Shown here: positions 1 through 6,826 of the stretch, one piece after another
Position numbering within the stretch: the first letter of the stretch is position 1
Layout: the number at the start of each line of letters is the position of its first letter
Assembly (NCBI RefSeq): GCF_003202915.1
Contig: NZ_QGLP01000005.1
Coordinates: forward strand, 474,721 to 538,720
DNA length: 64,000 bases
Direction of reading: 5' to 3'
Source: Gilliamella apicola
GTDB lineage: Bacteria; Pseudomonadota; Gammaproteobacteria; Enterobacterales; Orbaceae
Position numbers and translations under genes: made by a program
The notes under the pieces: model-generated
The model's database searches: none
What the model was told of the DNA's origin: nothing
What the model saw: the letters and a program-made list of their open reading frames with translations, nothing else

Positions 1-35
1 GAAGCCTCAGAACTGAGGATTTGATAAAAAAGACA

Positions 36-64
36 ATAAAAAACCCAGTAATAAATACTGGGTT
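36..64 (-). terminator. Rho-independent terminator
   Basis: A nine-base-pair stem (AACCCAGTA / TACTGGGTT) with a five-base loop is followed on the minus strand by a T-rich run. It lies just after the stop of the membrane protein gene ending at base 88 and probably ends the two-gene unit. Confidence 0.8.
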
Positions 65-87
65 AATTTAATGTTAATAAAAATTAC

Positions 88-603
88 TCATAAAAGTTTT
101 TCTGTTTTTTTGTCACTTATTTGTTTATATAAATGATTAATGAAGCTTACACTTCTTTTAATTACTAAATAAACACAATAAATTTGATTTATTGCTAAAA
201 AATTGATATATGTAACTGAAATTATTTTAAAAAGTGCTTTATTATTAATGTATAAATTAGTATTTATCAAAAAAGCGCTTGCAATATAGAAAACAATTAT
301 ACCTATCATCACCACTGCAGATACAATAACTATTCCTACAATAGATTCTATCTTTCTAGCTTTCGCTCGGTCATTTTCTAAGTTTACATTTTCACCCTTA
401 ACAAGCCCTGCGATAGCCTCTGGATATAAATACGCTAACCATATCCCTGAAATCGCAAACACCATTGCTGAAGTATTTTGAAGCGCTGATATAATATTAT
501 CTAGTTTTGAAAAAGTTGTATATTCAGAAAAAATATACCCTACTACTAGCGATATTGCTAGTGCTAGTAGTAGTTTTATCAGAAGCCAATGTAACTTTTT
601 CAT
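88..603 (-). CDS. Small four-helix membrane protein, prophage accessory
   Basis: I do not recognise the family. The 171-residue protein has about four hydrophobic segments (near residues 7-25, 43-62, 88-112 and 125-148), a charged loop between the second and third, and a basic tail ending in KTEKLL. It lies 29 bp behind a 387-residue soluble protein gene and is followed by a terminator, so the two form one unit. The topology resembles lambda RexB (a four-helix protein of about 144 residues), but I see no clear sequence similarity. It sits on the late side of the prophage beyond Q, a usual place for accessory genes. A role in phage exclusion is inference. Confidence 0.7.
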   Translation of the reverse strand: MKKLHWLLIKLLLALAISLVVGYIFSEYTTFSKLDNIISALQNTSAMVFAISGIWLAYLYPEAIAGLVKGENVNLENDRAKARKIESIVGIVIVSAVVMIGIIVFYIASAFLINTNLYINNKALFKIISVTYINFLAINQIYCVYLVIKRSVSFINHLYKQISDKKTEKLL

Positions 604-632
604 ATTGTTATCTCATCAAATTTAAAATATTT

Positions 633-1796
633 TTATGATGCCTTAGTTTTTTGCTTGTTTTTTTTCTCAAAAGCTATTTCTTCAAGTTGCTTATTTTTTG
701 ATTCAAGTACATTGTGGAGTAACATTGTTCGATTTGAATTAATTATTGCACAGAGTTTTAAAGCAGATAAATGATTATCCGTAGCCTTATCCCCTAAATC
801 GCAACTAATAAAATCTCTTGCTATAAACTCTTCACACCATTTAGTTGCAGATTCTCTTTTCTCCCTAAACCCTATATTACTCCACTCAGAAGTTCCCATA
901 TTTCTTGCATCATAGTACTCATAAATATCTTCAAGCGTAACGCTTTCTAGATCTGATGGCATGATAACTTCAATATCTTTAGTTTTAATATTTGGTTTTT
1001 TTTTCTTTAGTGGATTTACAAGAGAATTAAACCAGCATTGTTCATTGTTAGAGTCTATAGCGCTAATCCTATCTCTAATAACCACATAGTTATACTTATT
1101 TCCTATCAATTGAGAAAAATAATCTTTACCTGATTGTTTAATTAACTGCTTTGACTCTATTTTAAAACGAAATCGACCTAAGTCATCACCAAAAGTGACC
1201 TGATAATACTTATAATCACGTTTATTTATGCTCTCTCTGTCGTACAAAAATTCTTTTCTACCAGGTAATGACGTCATTCGGAACAAAACAAAATCTCTTA
1301 TATATCGCTCAAAAAGTGATTTATCTGTACAAGAATGAGGAAATTTTATTGTTGCAAAAACATTTAATTCAGATATATACCAATAATATGAAGGCAAACC
1401 CCATATTAATTTTTTGTCCGCATCCTTCTCATTTAACAAAATTGTATTATTAGTTTCATCATTAACGCTAGAATCAGGTTTAACACCTTGGATATTACCA
1501 TTACCGTCAGTTACAGACTTCCATAAGACAAAAAATAAATCTTTTGTTTCTGGGCATTTATATAAGCTTTTACAATATGTTATCGAGTCCAAACGACCGT
1601 CTGTTTTATCTAAAGGGGATGTGTTTTGAAAATCTCTTTCTGAATCTTTTAACCAATCATATAATTTATCTAAAATATCATTTAAATTGATTGTTTCAAA
1701 ACTAGGTGATAATGGGTCAGATCCAAATGGAACAAATCCACTGTCTATAACGTTATAAAGTGTTACATACCCTTTTTCATTAGGTTTTATTGACAT
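633..1796 (-). CDS. Soluble 387-residue protein of unknown function, prophage accessory
   Basis: I do not recognise this protein. It has no signal peptide or membrane segment, is rich in charged and aromatic residues, and ends in a strongly basic tail (EKKNKQKTKAS). It is the first gene of a two-gene unit with the membrane protein gene 29 bp downstream. An AT-rich gap separates it from the endonuclease gene, so it may have its own promoter. The arrangement of a large cytosolic protein followed by a four-helix membrane protein recalls a sensor-effector exclusion module such as RexAB. That is analogy only. Confidence 0.75.
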   Translation of the reverse strand: MSIKPNEKGYVTLYNVIDSGFVPFGSDPLSPSFETINLNDILDKLYDWLKDSERDFQNTSPLDKTDGRLDSITYCKSLYKCPETKDLFFVLWKSVTDGNGNIQGVKPDSSVNDETNNTILLNEKDADKKLIWGLPSYYWYISELNVFATIKFPHSCTDKSLFERYIRDFVLFRMTSLPGRKEFLYDRESINKRDYKYYQVTFGDDLGRFRFKIESKQLIKQSGKDYFSQLIGNKYNYVVIRDRISAIDSNNEQCWFNSLVNPLKKKKPNIKTKDIEVIMPSDLESVTLEDIYEYYDARNMGTSEWSNIGFREKRESATKWCEEFIARDFISCDLGDKATDNHLSALKLCAIINSNRTMLLHNVLESKNKQLEEIAFEKKNKQKTKAS

Positions 1797-1903
1797 TCAA
1801 GAATCCTAAAATATATATGCATATTTATATATATTATATATTTTACAAATAATTTTCATAGTTTTTTAAATCTGATAAATGTCACAATACTAATGATTAA
1901 AAT

Positions 1904-2602
1904 TTAATTCATGCACTTTTCGGTAATAAACTTGTTGTCATTACCCTGAATTCGTTCTATTTGTCGATTTCTATCACATTCCCAGCCTTCGGGCGGGTAC
2001 ATCTCATTCCACGCTGTCATCAACTTACTTTCAGAATCTGATAAATTGATATTATATTTATCACGCATATAAAAATATGCGCGTGCAATCATGCCTCGAA
2101 TTTCGTCACGAGGTTGAAATTTTCGCTCTTTAAAATCGACAGCTGATTGACATTGCCCGTACTGAGTAAATTCTTTTGTAAATTGTGAGTAGCGATAATT
2201 AGAGCGGTCGCCATTTACTTCTCCAATTGCTGGTTGCAAATTGTGCAGGTCACCTTCCATTGCATTGAATTTCGCATCTTTTTTACACTCATTGCGACCG
2301 CCATCACGCCAACATTGCAAGTGTCTACCAAAGTTTTCGGCGGGCATGACATGCTCCCACTCAATTCTAGATGCTCTTTGCTCATTTTTCCTCGGTGTAT
2401 AGCCGCATTTGCTGAAATCTACCGAGCCTTTTTTACCGTCAAATGAAAACTCACACCCGCAATAAAAAGTAGTTTGCTCCGGATTTGCTGTGTAGATTTT
2501 AACTAAATGATTTTTTGCATTATTGAAATTTTGCTGAGCCGCGAATGCTGGTGTAGAGATTAAACAAAAAGATAGAAGAATAAATTTTTTTAAGAATTCC
2601 AT
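1904..2602 (-). CDS. endA: Endonuclease I family, secreted
   Basis: This is a deoxyribonuclease I family (EndA) enzyme. It has an N-terminal signal peptide ending near STPAFA and the His-metal-finger motif RIEWEHVMPA. Further family segments are GDLHNLQPAIGEVNGDRSNYRYSQF, read here as GDLHNLQPA and NGDRSNY, and several cysteines expected in the periplasmic fold. I chose the ATG at 2602 over the upstream TTG at 2617 because the signal peptide then begins MEFLKK. The family cuts double-stranded DNA without sequence preference in the periplasm. Its place among prophage accessory genes suggests a cargo gene; destruction of incoming phage DNA is possible but unproven. Confidence 0.9.
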   Translation of the reverse strand: MEFLKKFILLSFCLISTPAFAAQQNFNNAKNHLVKIYTANPEQTTFYCGCEFSFDGKKGSVDFSKCGYTPRKNEQRASRIEWEHVMPAENFGRHLQCWRDGGRNECKKDAKFNAMEGDLHNLQPAIGEVNGDRSNYRYSQFTKEFTQYGQCQSAVDFKERKFQPRDEIRGMIARAYFYMRDKYNINLSDSESKLMTAWNEMYPPEGWECDRNRQIERIQGNDNKFITEKCMN

Positions 2603-2644
2603 TTCATTAACAACCAAATATATTTAAATTTTTGGATAAAAAGA

Positions 2645-2673
2645 TTGACTTTTATAGTAGGATTCCCTACAAT
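2645..2673 (+). promoter_or_regulatory. Promoter of the Ibs-like toxin mRNA
   Basis: The boxes are TTGACT and TACAAT with 17 bp between them, which is near consensus. The mRNA would start near 2680 and have a leader of about 60 bases before the toxin ATG. Confidence 0.75.
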
Positions 2674-2701
2674 GATAAACATCAACAGGGAGTTGATAAG
2701 G

Positions 2702-2835
2702 TAAACCCCCGACCTAGGACGGAGGCTTAAGGAGAAGTAAAATGAAATCTAAAATACTCATTTTAATTCTGCTACTTTTGATAAGCTCGCCAGCATTCTA
2801 AAGTAGTTCAAAGGAGAGGGAAACCTCTCCGATGA
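2702..2835 (-). ncRNA. Sib-like antisense RNA (antitoxin of the Ibs-like toxin)
   Basis: On the minus strand a TTGATT-N17-TATATT promoter (2841-2869) starts a transcript running fully antisense to the toxin ORF. It begins with a GGAGAGG/CCTCTCC hairpin closed by a four-base loop (2813-2830) and ends at a hairpin around CCTAGG (2706-2725) followed by GGGTTTAC. The end hairpin has a G-U wobble in the minus-strand RNA where the plus strand has a C-A mismatch, so the antisense RNA is the better-folded strand. The layout matches E. coli Sib RNAs as I remember them, including the hairpin just after the toxin stop and the GC-rich hairpin before AAGGAGA. Confidence 0.65.
2742..2801 (+). CDS. Ibs-like type I toxin, 19 residues
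   Basis: The ORF encodes MKSKILILILLLLISSPAF, a single hydrophobic helix. Its length and pattern closely match E. coli Ibs toxins (for IbsC I recall MMRLVIILIVLLLISFSAY). It has a strong ribosome binding site (AAGGAGA, 6 bp before ATG), its own promoter and an opposing antisense promoter. Ibs peptides insert into the inner membrane and depolarise it when not repressed by Sib RNA. The copy lies in the prophage accessory region between endA and a small regulator-like gene. The identification rests on length, composition and locus structure. Confidence 0.75.
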   Translation: MKSKILILILLLLISSPAF

Positions 2836-2840
2836 CCTTA

Positions 2841-2869
2841 AATATAACAACTGTTTATTTAAAAATCAA
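2841..2869 (-). promoter_or_regulatory. Promoter of the Sib-like antisense RNA
   Basis: On the minus strand, TTGATT (2864-2869) and TATATT (2841-2846) are separated by 17 bp. The -35 box lies just before the ribosome binding site of the next plus-strand gene (ATG at 2879). Confidence 0.7.
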
Positions 2870-2878
2870 GGTGATTAT

Positions 2879-3067
2879 ATGGCACTAACAAGAGCTGAGA
2901 TAAACCAACGTAGTAATGAAAAACGTGGTATAAAAAATAAAGGTTTTAAATTAAATGTAGATGATATAGCAATGATTAAACAAACCGCTATAGACTTTAA
3001 TATGTCAGAAGCCAAGCTTGTAGTAGAAGCTATTAAGTTCTTTAAAGACAATAAAAAAGCCTCATAA
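2879..3067 (+). CDS. Small ribbon-helix-helix-like protein
   Basis: This 62-residue protein has a lysine-rich start (NEKRGIKNKGFKLNVDDIAMIKQTA) and a helix-turn-helix stretch (IDFNMSEAKLVVEAIKFF) typical of ribbon-helix-helix or plasmid-copy-type proteins. It has an AAGGTG ribosome binding site and is closed by a hairpin terminator. It is the only convergent plus-strand gene here besides the toxin. Function unknown; a DNA-binding role is inferred from the fold pattern. Confidence 0.6.
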   Translation: MALTRAEINQRSNEKRGIKNKGFKLNVDDIAMIKQTAIDFNMSEAKLVVEAIKFFKDNKKAS

Positions 3068-3079
3068 GAGGCTTTCTTT
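3057..3079. terminator. Bidirectional terminator
   Basis: The hairpin AAAGCCTC-ATAA-GAGGCTTT has T-rich flanks on both strands. It lies at the converging ends of the genes stopping at 3067 and 3062. Confidence 0.8.
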
Positions 3080-3280
3080 GTAATTCAGTATTGCACGTTG
3101 TTCTTGTAGAGTAATTTCATTAAGATGTTTTCTTGGGTTACCACACATCCAACAAGAGCAAGCTGTTGGTGTTGTTACATGCCTTTTTAGCGATTTTCTA
3201 GAATCACCAGAATAAAAATCGTGCTTTCTATTATCTAGACATCGCTTAACTTGATGTCGTCTATATGCTCGTGTTCTCAT
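3062..3280 (-). CDS. Conserved small zinc-finger-like protein
   Basis: The protein starts MRTRAYRRHQVKRCL and carries CSCWMCGNPRKH, a C-x-C-x2-C metal-binding motif. I recall it from a widespread family of short conserved hypothetical proteins ending in a CGNPR-type motif. I chose the ATG at 3280 because it starts the conserved part; a GTG at 3292 is the alternative. It is the first gene after the Q-type leader terminator, so it would be read from the late promoter. Function unknown. Confidence 0.75.
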   Translation of the reverse strand: MRTRAYRRHQVKRCLDNRKHDFYSGDSRKSLKRHVTTPTACSCWMCGNPRKHLNEITLQEQRAILNYKESLL

Positions 3281-3303
3281 AAAATTATTCACATATGGAT
3301 AGC

Positions 3304-3330
3304 AAAAAGCCCAACTATTTCAGTGGACTT
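3304..3330 (-). terminator. Late leader terminator (tR'-like)
   Basis: On the minus strand the stem AAGTCCACT / AGTTGGGCTT (one bulge) with loop GAAAT is followed by TTTTT. It lies about 27-50 bases after the predicted late start point, as tR' does in lambdoid phages where Q lets polymerase read through. Confidence 0.75.
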
Positions 3331-3364
3331 GTAATTTATGCGCTTTAAACCGCATCTTATACCA

Positions 3365-3393
3365 ATTATATATGCGCATTTGCGCAAAGTCCA
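3365..3393 (-). promoter_or_regulatory. Late promoter (pR'-like) with possible Q binding element
   Basis: On the minus strand TGGACT and TATAAT are spaced by 17 bp immediately downstream of the Q gene. The spacer contains two TGCGCA hexamers (3373-3378 and 3381-3386), each a palindrome. In lambda the Q binding element lies between the -35 and -10 boxes, so this repeat is the obvious candidate here. Confidence 0.75.
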
Positions 3394-3419
3394 GCATTTT
3401 AATAACGCTTTTTTGAACT

Positions 3420-3773
3420 TTATGCTGCTTTTTTGAAAAAATCGTAAATATTGCCTCTTATAAACATCTCGGCTTGGTTTAATAAATTAATAATATCGTG
3501 AGGTCTTTTGCCTACAGCTTTAGCTTGAGCATTACACGAAACATCACGCAAATAGTACGCAGTTAATACAATCCACTGGTAATAATTATCAGCTTTAAGG
3601 GTTAACACCGCATTATCAACAATTTGCGCTTCTTCTTCGGTTAAATACTGACGGTAATCAAAATCCCTAGGCGCACCTTCAATTCCTGCAGATTTCGATG
3701 GATACTCAGTTCCTATTCTTTTCAAAATACGTGTGTTCTTCCACGCTGTCAGAATGTCTTTAGTTTCTCTCAC
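3420..3773 (-). CDS. Phage antitermination protein Q
   Basis: The 117-residue protein fits the short phage antiterminator Q family. The N-terminal part contains LTAWKNTRI and a later WIVLTAYYLRDVSCNAQAKAVGKRP stretch resembles the helix-turn-helix of those proteins. It overlaps ninG and is followed at once by a late promoter and leader terminator, exactly where Q acts in lambdoid phages. Q loads on RNA polymerase at the late promoter and lets it pass terminators into the late genes. Assignment is by family resemblance and strong context. Confidence 0.8.
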   Translation of the reverse strand: MRETKDILTAWKNTRILKRIGTEYPSKSAGIEGAPRDFDYRQYLTEEEAQIVDNAVLTLKADNYYQWIVLTAYYLRDVSCNAQAKAVGKRPHDIINLLNQAEMFIRGNIYDFFKKAA

Positions 3774-4333
3774 TATGCACCTCGTTTTAATTCTCGTAAT
3801 TTATTTTTATACTCAGTCTGAATTGCTTTTATTTGCTCAATAGTGTATTTTTTCGGCTCATGTTTCCCCTCCAACCATTCGACATCCTCTACACCGATTT
3901 TTTTCACTAAATTGATTCTATACTCAACTATGTTGCCTGACTTGTGGTTATTGCACGCCGAGCATTGTTTATGTACATTTAACTCACAAAAACGCAGTTC
4001 AGGACACGCGCCAACACTCCGATAATGCCCTGCGTGGTACTGTCCCTGATGATGACGCCCACAACTGATGCACGGCTCGTTTTTATCTCGTTCTCGAATA
4101 AACGCATTAAATGCAGTTTGTGCATCTTTTAAATGTTCTGAGCGTGTTTTAATCCTTTCTTTCTTTATTTTAAATATTGCTCTTTGTATCCGTTCCTGTT
4201 TGTGATTCTCTGTACCATATTTAATTGCACATTCGAATGAACAGGCAAAAGCCAGTGAATTGAACGGCAAGAACTTCTCACCGCACACTCTACACTTTTT
4301 CTGTTTTATTGTTTTCTGCGCTTCTTTTTTCAT
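3773..4333 (-). CDS. ninG: NinG/Rap recombination protein
   Basis: This protein of 186 residues starts with a zinc-binding pair CRVCGEKFLPFNS...C..EC and has later CISCGRHHQGQYHAGHY and CSACNNHKSGN motifs, the HNH-like core of lambda NinG (Rap). Rap helps RecA-dependent recombination by cutting branched DNA. It is overlapped by Q downstream and by a small zinc-ribbon gene upstream, in the nin-type region. Confidence 0.93.
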   Translation of the reverse strand: MKKEAQKTIKQKKCRVCGEKFLPFNSLAFACSFECAIKYGTENHKQERIQRAIFKIKKERIKTRSEHLKDAQTAFNAFIRERDKNEPCISCGRHHQGQYHAGHYRSVGACPELRFCELNVHKQCSACNNHKSGNIVEYRINLVKKIGVEDVEWLEGKHEPKKYTIEQIKAIQTEYKNKLRELKRGA

Positions 4334-4509
4334 TGTTTGTACTTCGTTTTATCAAGATAGAATTTACCGCAAGAGCCTTTTATCTGACCATCGGCTGTAA
4401 TCAACGGTCTAGCACAAACAAATAAACCTAAATCTACGTTGTAGACACATTTGCCATCACATTCAGGACATTTAAATCCAGTCGGCAGTGTTTTGTGTTT
4501 TCTCGGCAT
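4330..4509 (-). CDS. Small zinc-ribbon protein
   Basis: The protein starts MPRKHKTLPTGFKCPECDGKCVY and ends in SCGKFYLDKTKYKQ, with C-x2-C pairs that suggest a zinc ribbon. The ATG at 4509 has a GAGG ribosome binding site 6 bp upstream, better than the ATG at 4521. It overlaps ninG by four bases and lies inside the nin operon. Function unknown. Confidence 0.7.
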   Translation of the reverse strand: MPRKHKTLPTGFKCPECDGKCVYNVDLGLFVCARPLITADGQIKGSCGKFYLDKTKYKQ

Positions 4510-4642
4510 TCTGCGCCTCATTTTTTTTATTTAAATTATTTCGATTAATTATTTCTCTGCGCTGTTCGTGTAAAAATTTTAATAAACTCTCAGCCTCTGC
4601 AATTCGTTCATCTATTGTTTTTAATTGTTCTAACTCGTTCAT
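4472..4642 (-). CDS. Small coiled-coil protein, 56 residues
   Basis: The ORF encodes MNELEQLKTIDERIAEAESL and continues to NTADWI. The first 35 residues form a likely coiled coil. AAGG lies 8 bp before the ATG, and the start is only 10 bp after the stop of the previous gene. It overlaps the start of the zinc-ribbon gene by 38 bp in another frame. Function unknown. Confidence 0.55.
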   Translation of the reverse strand: MNELEQLKTIDERIAEAESLLKFLHEQRREIINRNNLNKKNEAQNAEKTQNTADWI

Positions 4643-4652
4643 TTTGCTAACC

Positions 4653-4961
4653 TTATGCTTCTCTTATCATTTTTTTTATTTCATCAATGGTTAAATTAAC
4701 TGAAACGATGTTGAATACTGGGTCACCCAGAAAATGTATGTCTGTAACAAATCCATTTTCACGCTCAAAATTAATCAGTGATGTTATTTTATCTATCGGT
4801 ATTGATATTTGATTTGCATTCACATTAGTTTTATGTATAGCTATAAATTCCGATTTAATATCAATAAATTTAGGAACATTACTCATCGTTTTTAACGCGT
4901 CTTGAATCAAATTTGTCTGTAATTGCTCAAACTGTTTATCTGTTAATCTAATTTCCATCAT
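4653..4961 (-). CDS. Hypothetical phage protein
   Basis: The 102-residue acidic protein starts MMEIRLTDKQFEQLQTNL. It shows no motif I recognise. Its start codon overlaps the ninB stop (ATGA), so the two are translationally coupled. Confidence 0.7.
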   Translation of the reverse strand: MMEIRLTDKQFEQLQTNLIQDALKTMSNVPKFIDIKSEFIAIHKTNVNANQISIPIDKITSLINFERENGFVTDIHFLGDPVFNIVSVNLTIDEIKKMIREA

Positions 4962-5404
4962 GCCACCTGTTGCATTTTTAATTTTTGATATTCGCTGTCA
5001 CTTGGTATTCTCAATCTAAACCCGTTCTGACTAGCCCAAACTTCAATTTGTTGCAAATAAAAGTGCATTTCCCCTATATCAAGTTTTGATGTTTTTCGTA
5101 GTTGTTGAGTTACTGTTTTTTCACCTGTTAATAGGTTTGTGTGCTCGACATCTTCATAGCCTAAAAACATTTCTTTTAAATCAAGTTTGACGCTTTCTGT
5201 AGTGTAGTTATTTGTTTTCGTTCTGGCGTTAGCCTGTTTTGCTAAATCGTCATACCACATATGTGATAATGAGTTCTGATCGATAGTGCGCTTATCTTTC
5301 CAAATTTTTATAATCAGTCTGTATCGTTTTCCGCTTTTAGCTAATTCCAATAACGTGTTAAAAATCGATTTAATATTGGTTTCGTGTAGACAAAGATCAT
5401 CCAT
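4958..5404 (-). CDS. ninB: NinB recombination protein
   Basis: The segment IIKIWKDKRTIDQNSLSHMWYDDLAKQ carries the K-x-R-(S/T)-x2-QN-x4-H-x-W signature of the NinB (Orf/YbcN) family. In lambda, Orf binds SSB-coated single-stranded DNA and helps load recombination functions. I chose the ATG at 5404 because AGG lies 8 bp before it; a GTG at 5413 is the alternative. It overlaps the small membrane protein gene upstream. Confidence 0.9.
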   Translation of the reverse strand: MDDLCLHETNIKSIFNTLLELAKSGKRYRLIIKIWKDKRTIDQNSLSHMWYDDLAKQANARTKTNNYTTESVKLDLKEMFLGYEDVEHTNLLTGEKTVTQQLRKTSKLDIGEMHFYLQQIEVWASQNGFRLRIPSDSEYQKLKMQQVA

Positions 5405-5534
5405 TGTTTTCACCTGATAACTTTCTTTTTTTACAAAACAAACCTAGTGCGCAACGCCAAAGCTGATATGAGAAAATAAAGAAACCGTAAGCCGCAAAAG
5501 CTATAATGACTAAAGTTATTATTTGATCACTCAT
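5397..5534 (-). CDS. Small single-helix membrane protein, 45 residues
   Basis: The protein starts MSDQIITLVIIAFAAYGFFI and has one membrane helix (about residues 5-30) followed by a basic tail. Its start overlaps the upstream stop (ATGAGTGA) and its end overlaps the ninB start, so it fits tightly in the operon. Function unknown. Confidence 0.6.
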   Translation of the reverse strand: MSDQIITLVIIAFAAYGFFIFSYQLWRCALGLFCKKRKLSGENNG

Positions 5535-5787
5535 CAAACATTCCATCTTTATAATCCCAGCATAAGTGGCGATATTTTTTAAACAGTATTTCGAATTGAT
5601 TTGCCTTCGCTATATCCTGCAACGCGTCATCTTTTTTACCCGCACGTAGGCGATATCCTAAAATACTACCTAGACACCAACCCTTATATTGCTCAACCGT
5701 CAGTATGCGCGCGACAATTTCGACTGCCTGCACGTCCTCAAATAACTGATAATGTTTTGGATTTATAACATTCATTTCATAACTCAT
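5527..5787 (-). CDS. DUF3310-family phage protein
   Basis: The sequence NPKHYQLFEDVQAVEIVARIL...WCLGSILGYRLRAGKKDDALQDIAKA matches the DUF3310 pattern (NPxHY near the start, G-x2-LxYxxRAGxK in the middle) common in phages and sometimes labelled nucleotide kinase-like. The true biochemical role is unknown. Confidence 0.85.
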   Translation of the reverse strand: MSYEMNVINPKHYQLFEDVQAVEIVARILTVEQYKGWCLGSILGYRLRAGKKDDALQDIAKANQFEILFKKYRHLCWDYKDGMFDE

Positions 5788-5788
5788 A

Positions 5789-5977
5789 CTAAACCCTCAC
5801 ACACTTAAAATTGCGGACTTGTACATCGATTTTAGAATTACCGAAGACCCCCTTCACTGTAGCCATTTGTTTTATTAACTCGCGTTCAGTCATTCTTGAA
5901 TCACGATTTAATAGAACAGTTCCCCACTCCTGAAACCCTTTTTTTACTTCTGCACTTATTTGATATTTTCTAGCCAT
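5789..5977 (-). CDS. Hypothetical phage protein
   Basis: The 62-residue basic protein starts MARKYQISAEVKKGFQEWGT. It sits 1 bp before the DUF3310 gene and overlaps the end of a broken ORF upstream. No family recognised. Confidence 0.6.
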   Translation of the reverse strand: MARKYQISAEVKKGFQEWGTVLLNRDSRMTERELIKQMATVKGVFGNSKIDVQVRNFKCVRV

Positions 5978-6162
5978 TTTTGTATTAACCCTCTCAATTT
6001 TTCTCTTTCTTCATCAGTAAATTTCTTTGCTCGTTCTGCTAACTAATATTTAACTTTTGCTACATTTGCGCCACATTTTCTGATTTCTGTCACATAGTCA
6101 TATGCGATTTTGTCTAGCATGTGATGCTCACCGAGCAAGCAGTGATTAACTCGACGTGACAT
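5956..6162 (-). pseudogene. Small phage gene interrupted by an in-frame amber stop
   Basis: The frame reads MSRRVNHCLLGEHHMLDKIA to KVKY, then TAG at 6043-6045, then continues open in the same frame as LAERAKKFTDEEREKLRGLI to NIK. Both halves look like coding sequence and the second half is clearly helical and charged. The start overlaps the end of gene P. It is probably a 68-residue gene with a nonsense mutation; stop suppression is less likely. Confidence 0.6.
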
Positions 6163-6826
6163 GACCAAAACCAAATTTTTGTTTTATCTCTTCAAGCTTG
6201 GATAACTGTATCTCATTAGATAGCGGTCTTTCTTCAACTTTTTTAGGTAAAGCCTTGTTCGGTGTTGGAATGACATAACCTTTCATTATTTTTTTGGCCA
6301 TTTCGGCAATCATTTTTTCCGCTCTTAACTGTAATTTTTCTATCCCTAAATTTTCATCTTGCATTATTCGGTGGAGGTCGTTTATCAGCCAATAATTAGC
6401 ATCACTGCCGTAATCGTAATCGCAAAAATCATCAAACCCTTTGTATTTACCGAATTCAATAACGGCTTTAGTCAAGCATTCAGCGGTTGGTAGCCCGTAT
6501 TGCTCTGTTAACCCTTTTTCACACCATCCGATAAATTGCCCTACCGATGGCATAAATGGATTACTTTGTTGTCTGGCTATACGCATACCTGCATTGATCA
6601 TTGCTGGATTGATGCCATTTTCAATAAAACCAATTATCCATTGCCGTTTAATTGCATTCTCGTCGTTATGATTTAGAGTGTGGAACATCGCTGGGCATGC
6701 GGCTCTAAGTTGACTAAATAATTTATTTACAACCTCCGCAACCTGTTCTTTCTGCTGTTGTTTTTTTGGCTTGTCAACGGCATTAACGATGTTAATTTGC
6801 GGGACTAATTCGGCAATATTTTTCAT
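6146..6826 (-). CDS. Phage replication protein P (helicase loader)
   Basis: The 226-residue protein contains LRAACPAMFHT, QWIIGFIENGI and NPFMPSVGQFIGWCEKG, the hallmarks of the lambda P family. P recruits the host DnaB helicase to the O-bound origin. The start codon overlaps the O stop (TGATG), as in lambda. Confidence 0.92.
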   Translation of the reverse strand: MKNIAELVPQINIVNAVDKPKKQQQKEQVAEVVNKLFSQLRAACPAMFHTLNHNDENAIKRQWIIGFIENGINPAMINAGMRIARQQSNPFMPSVGQFIGWCEKGLTEQYGLPTAECLTKAVIEFGKYKGFDDFCDYDYGSDANYWLINDLHRIMQDENLGIEKLQLRAEKMIAEMAKKIMKGYVIPTPNKALPKKVEERPLSNEIQLSKLEEIKQKFGFGHVTSS

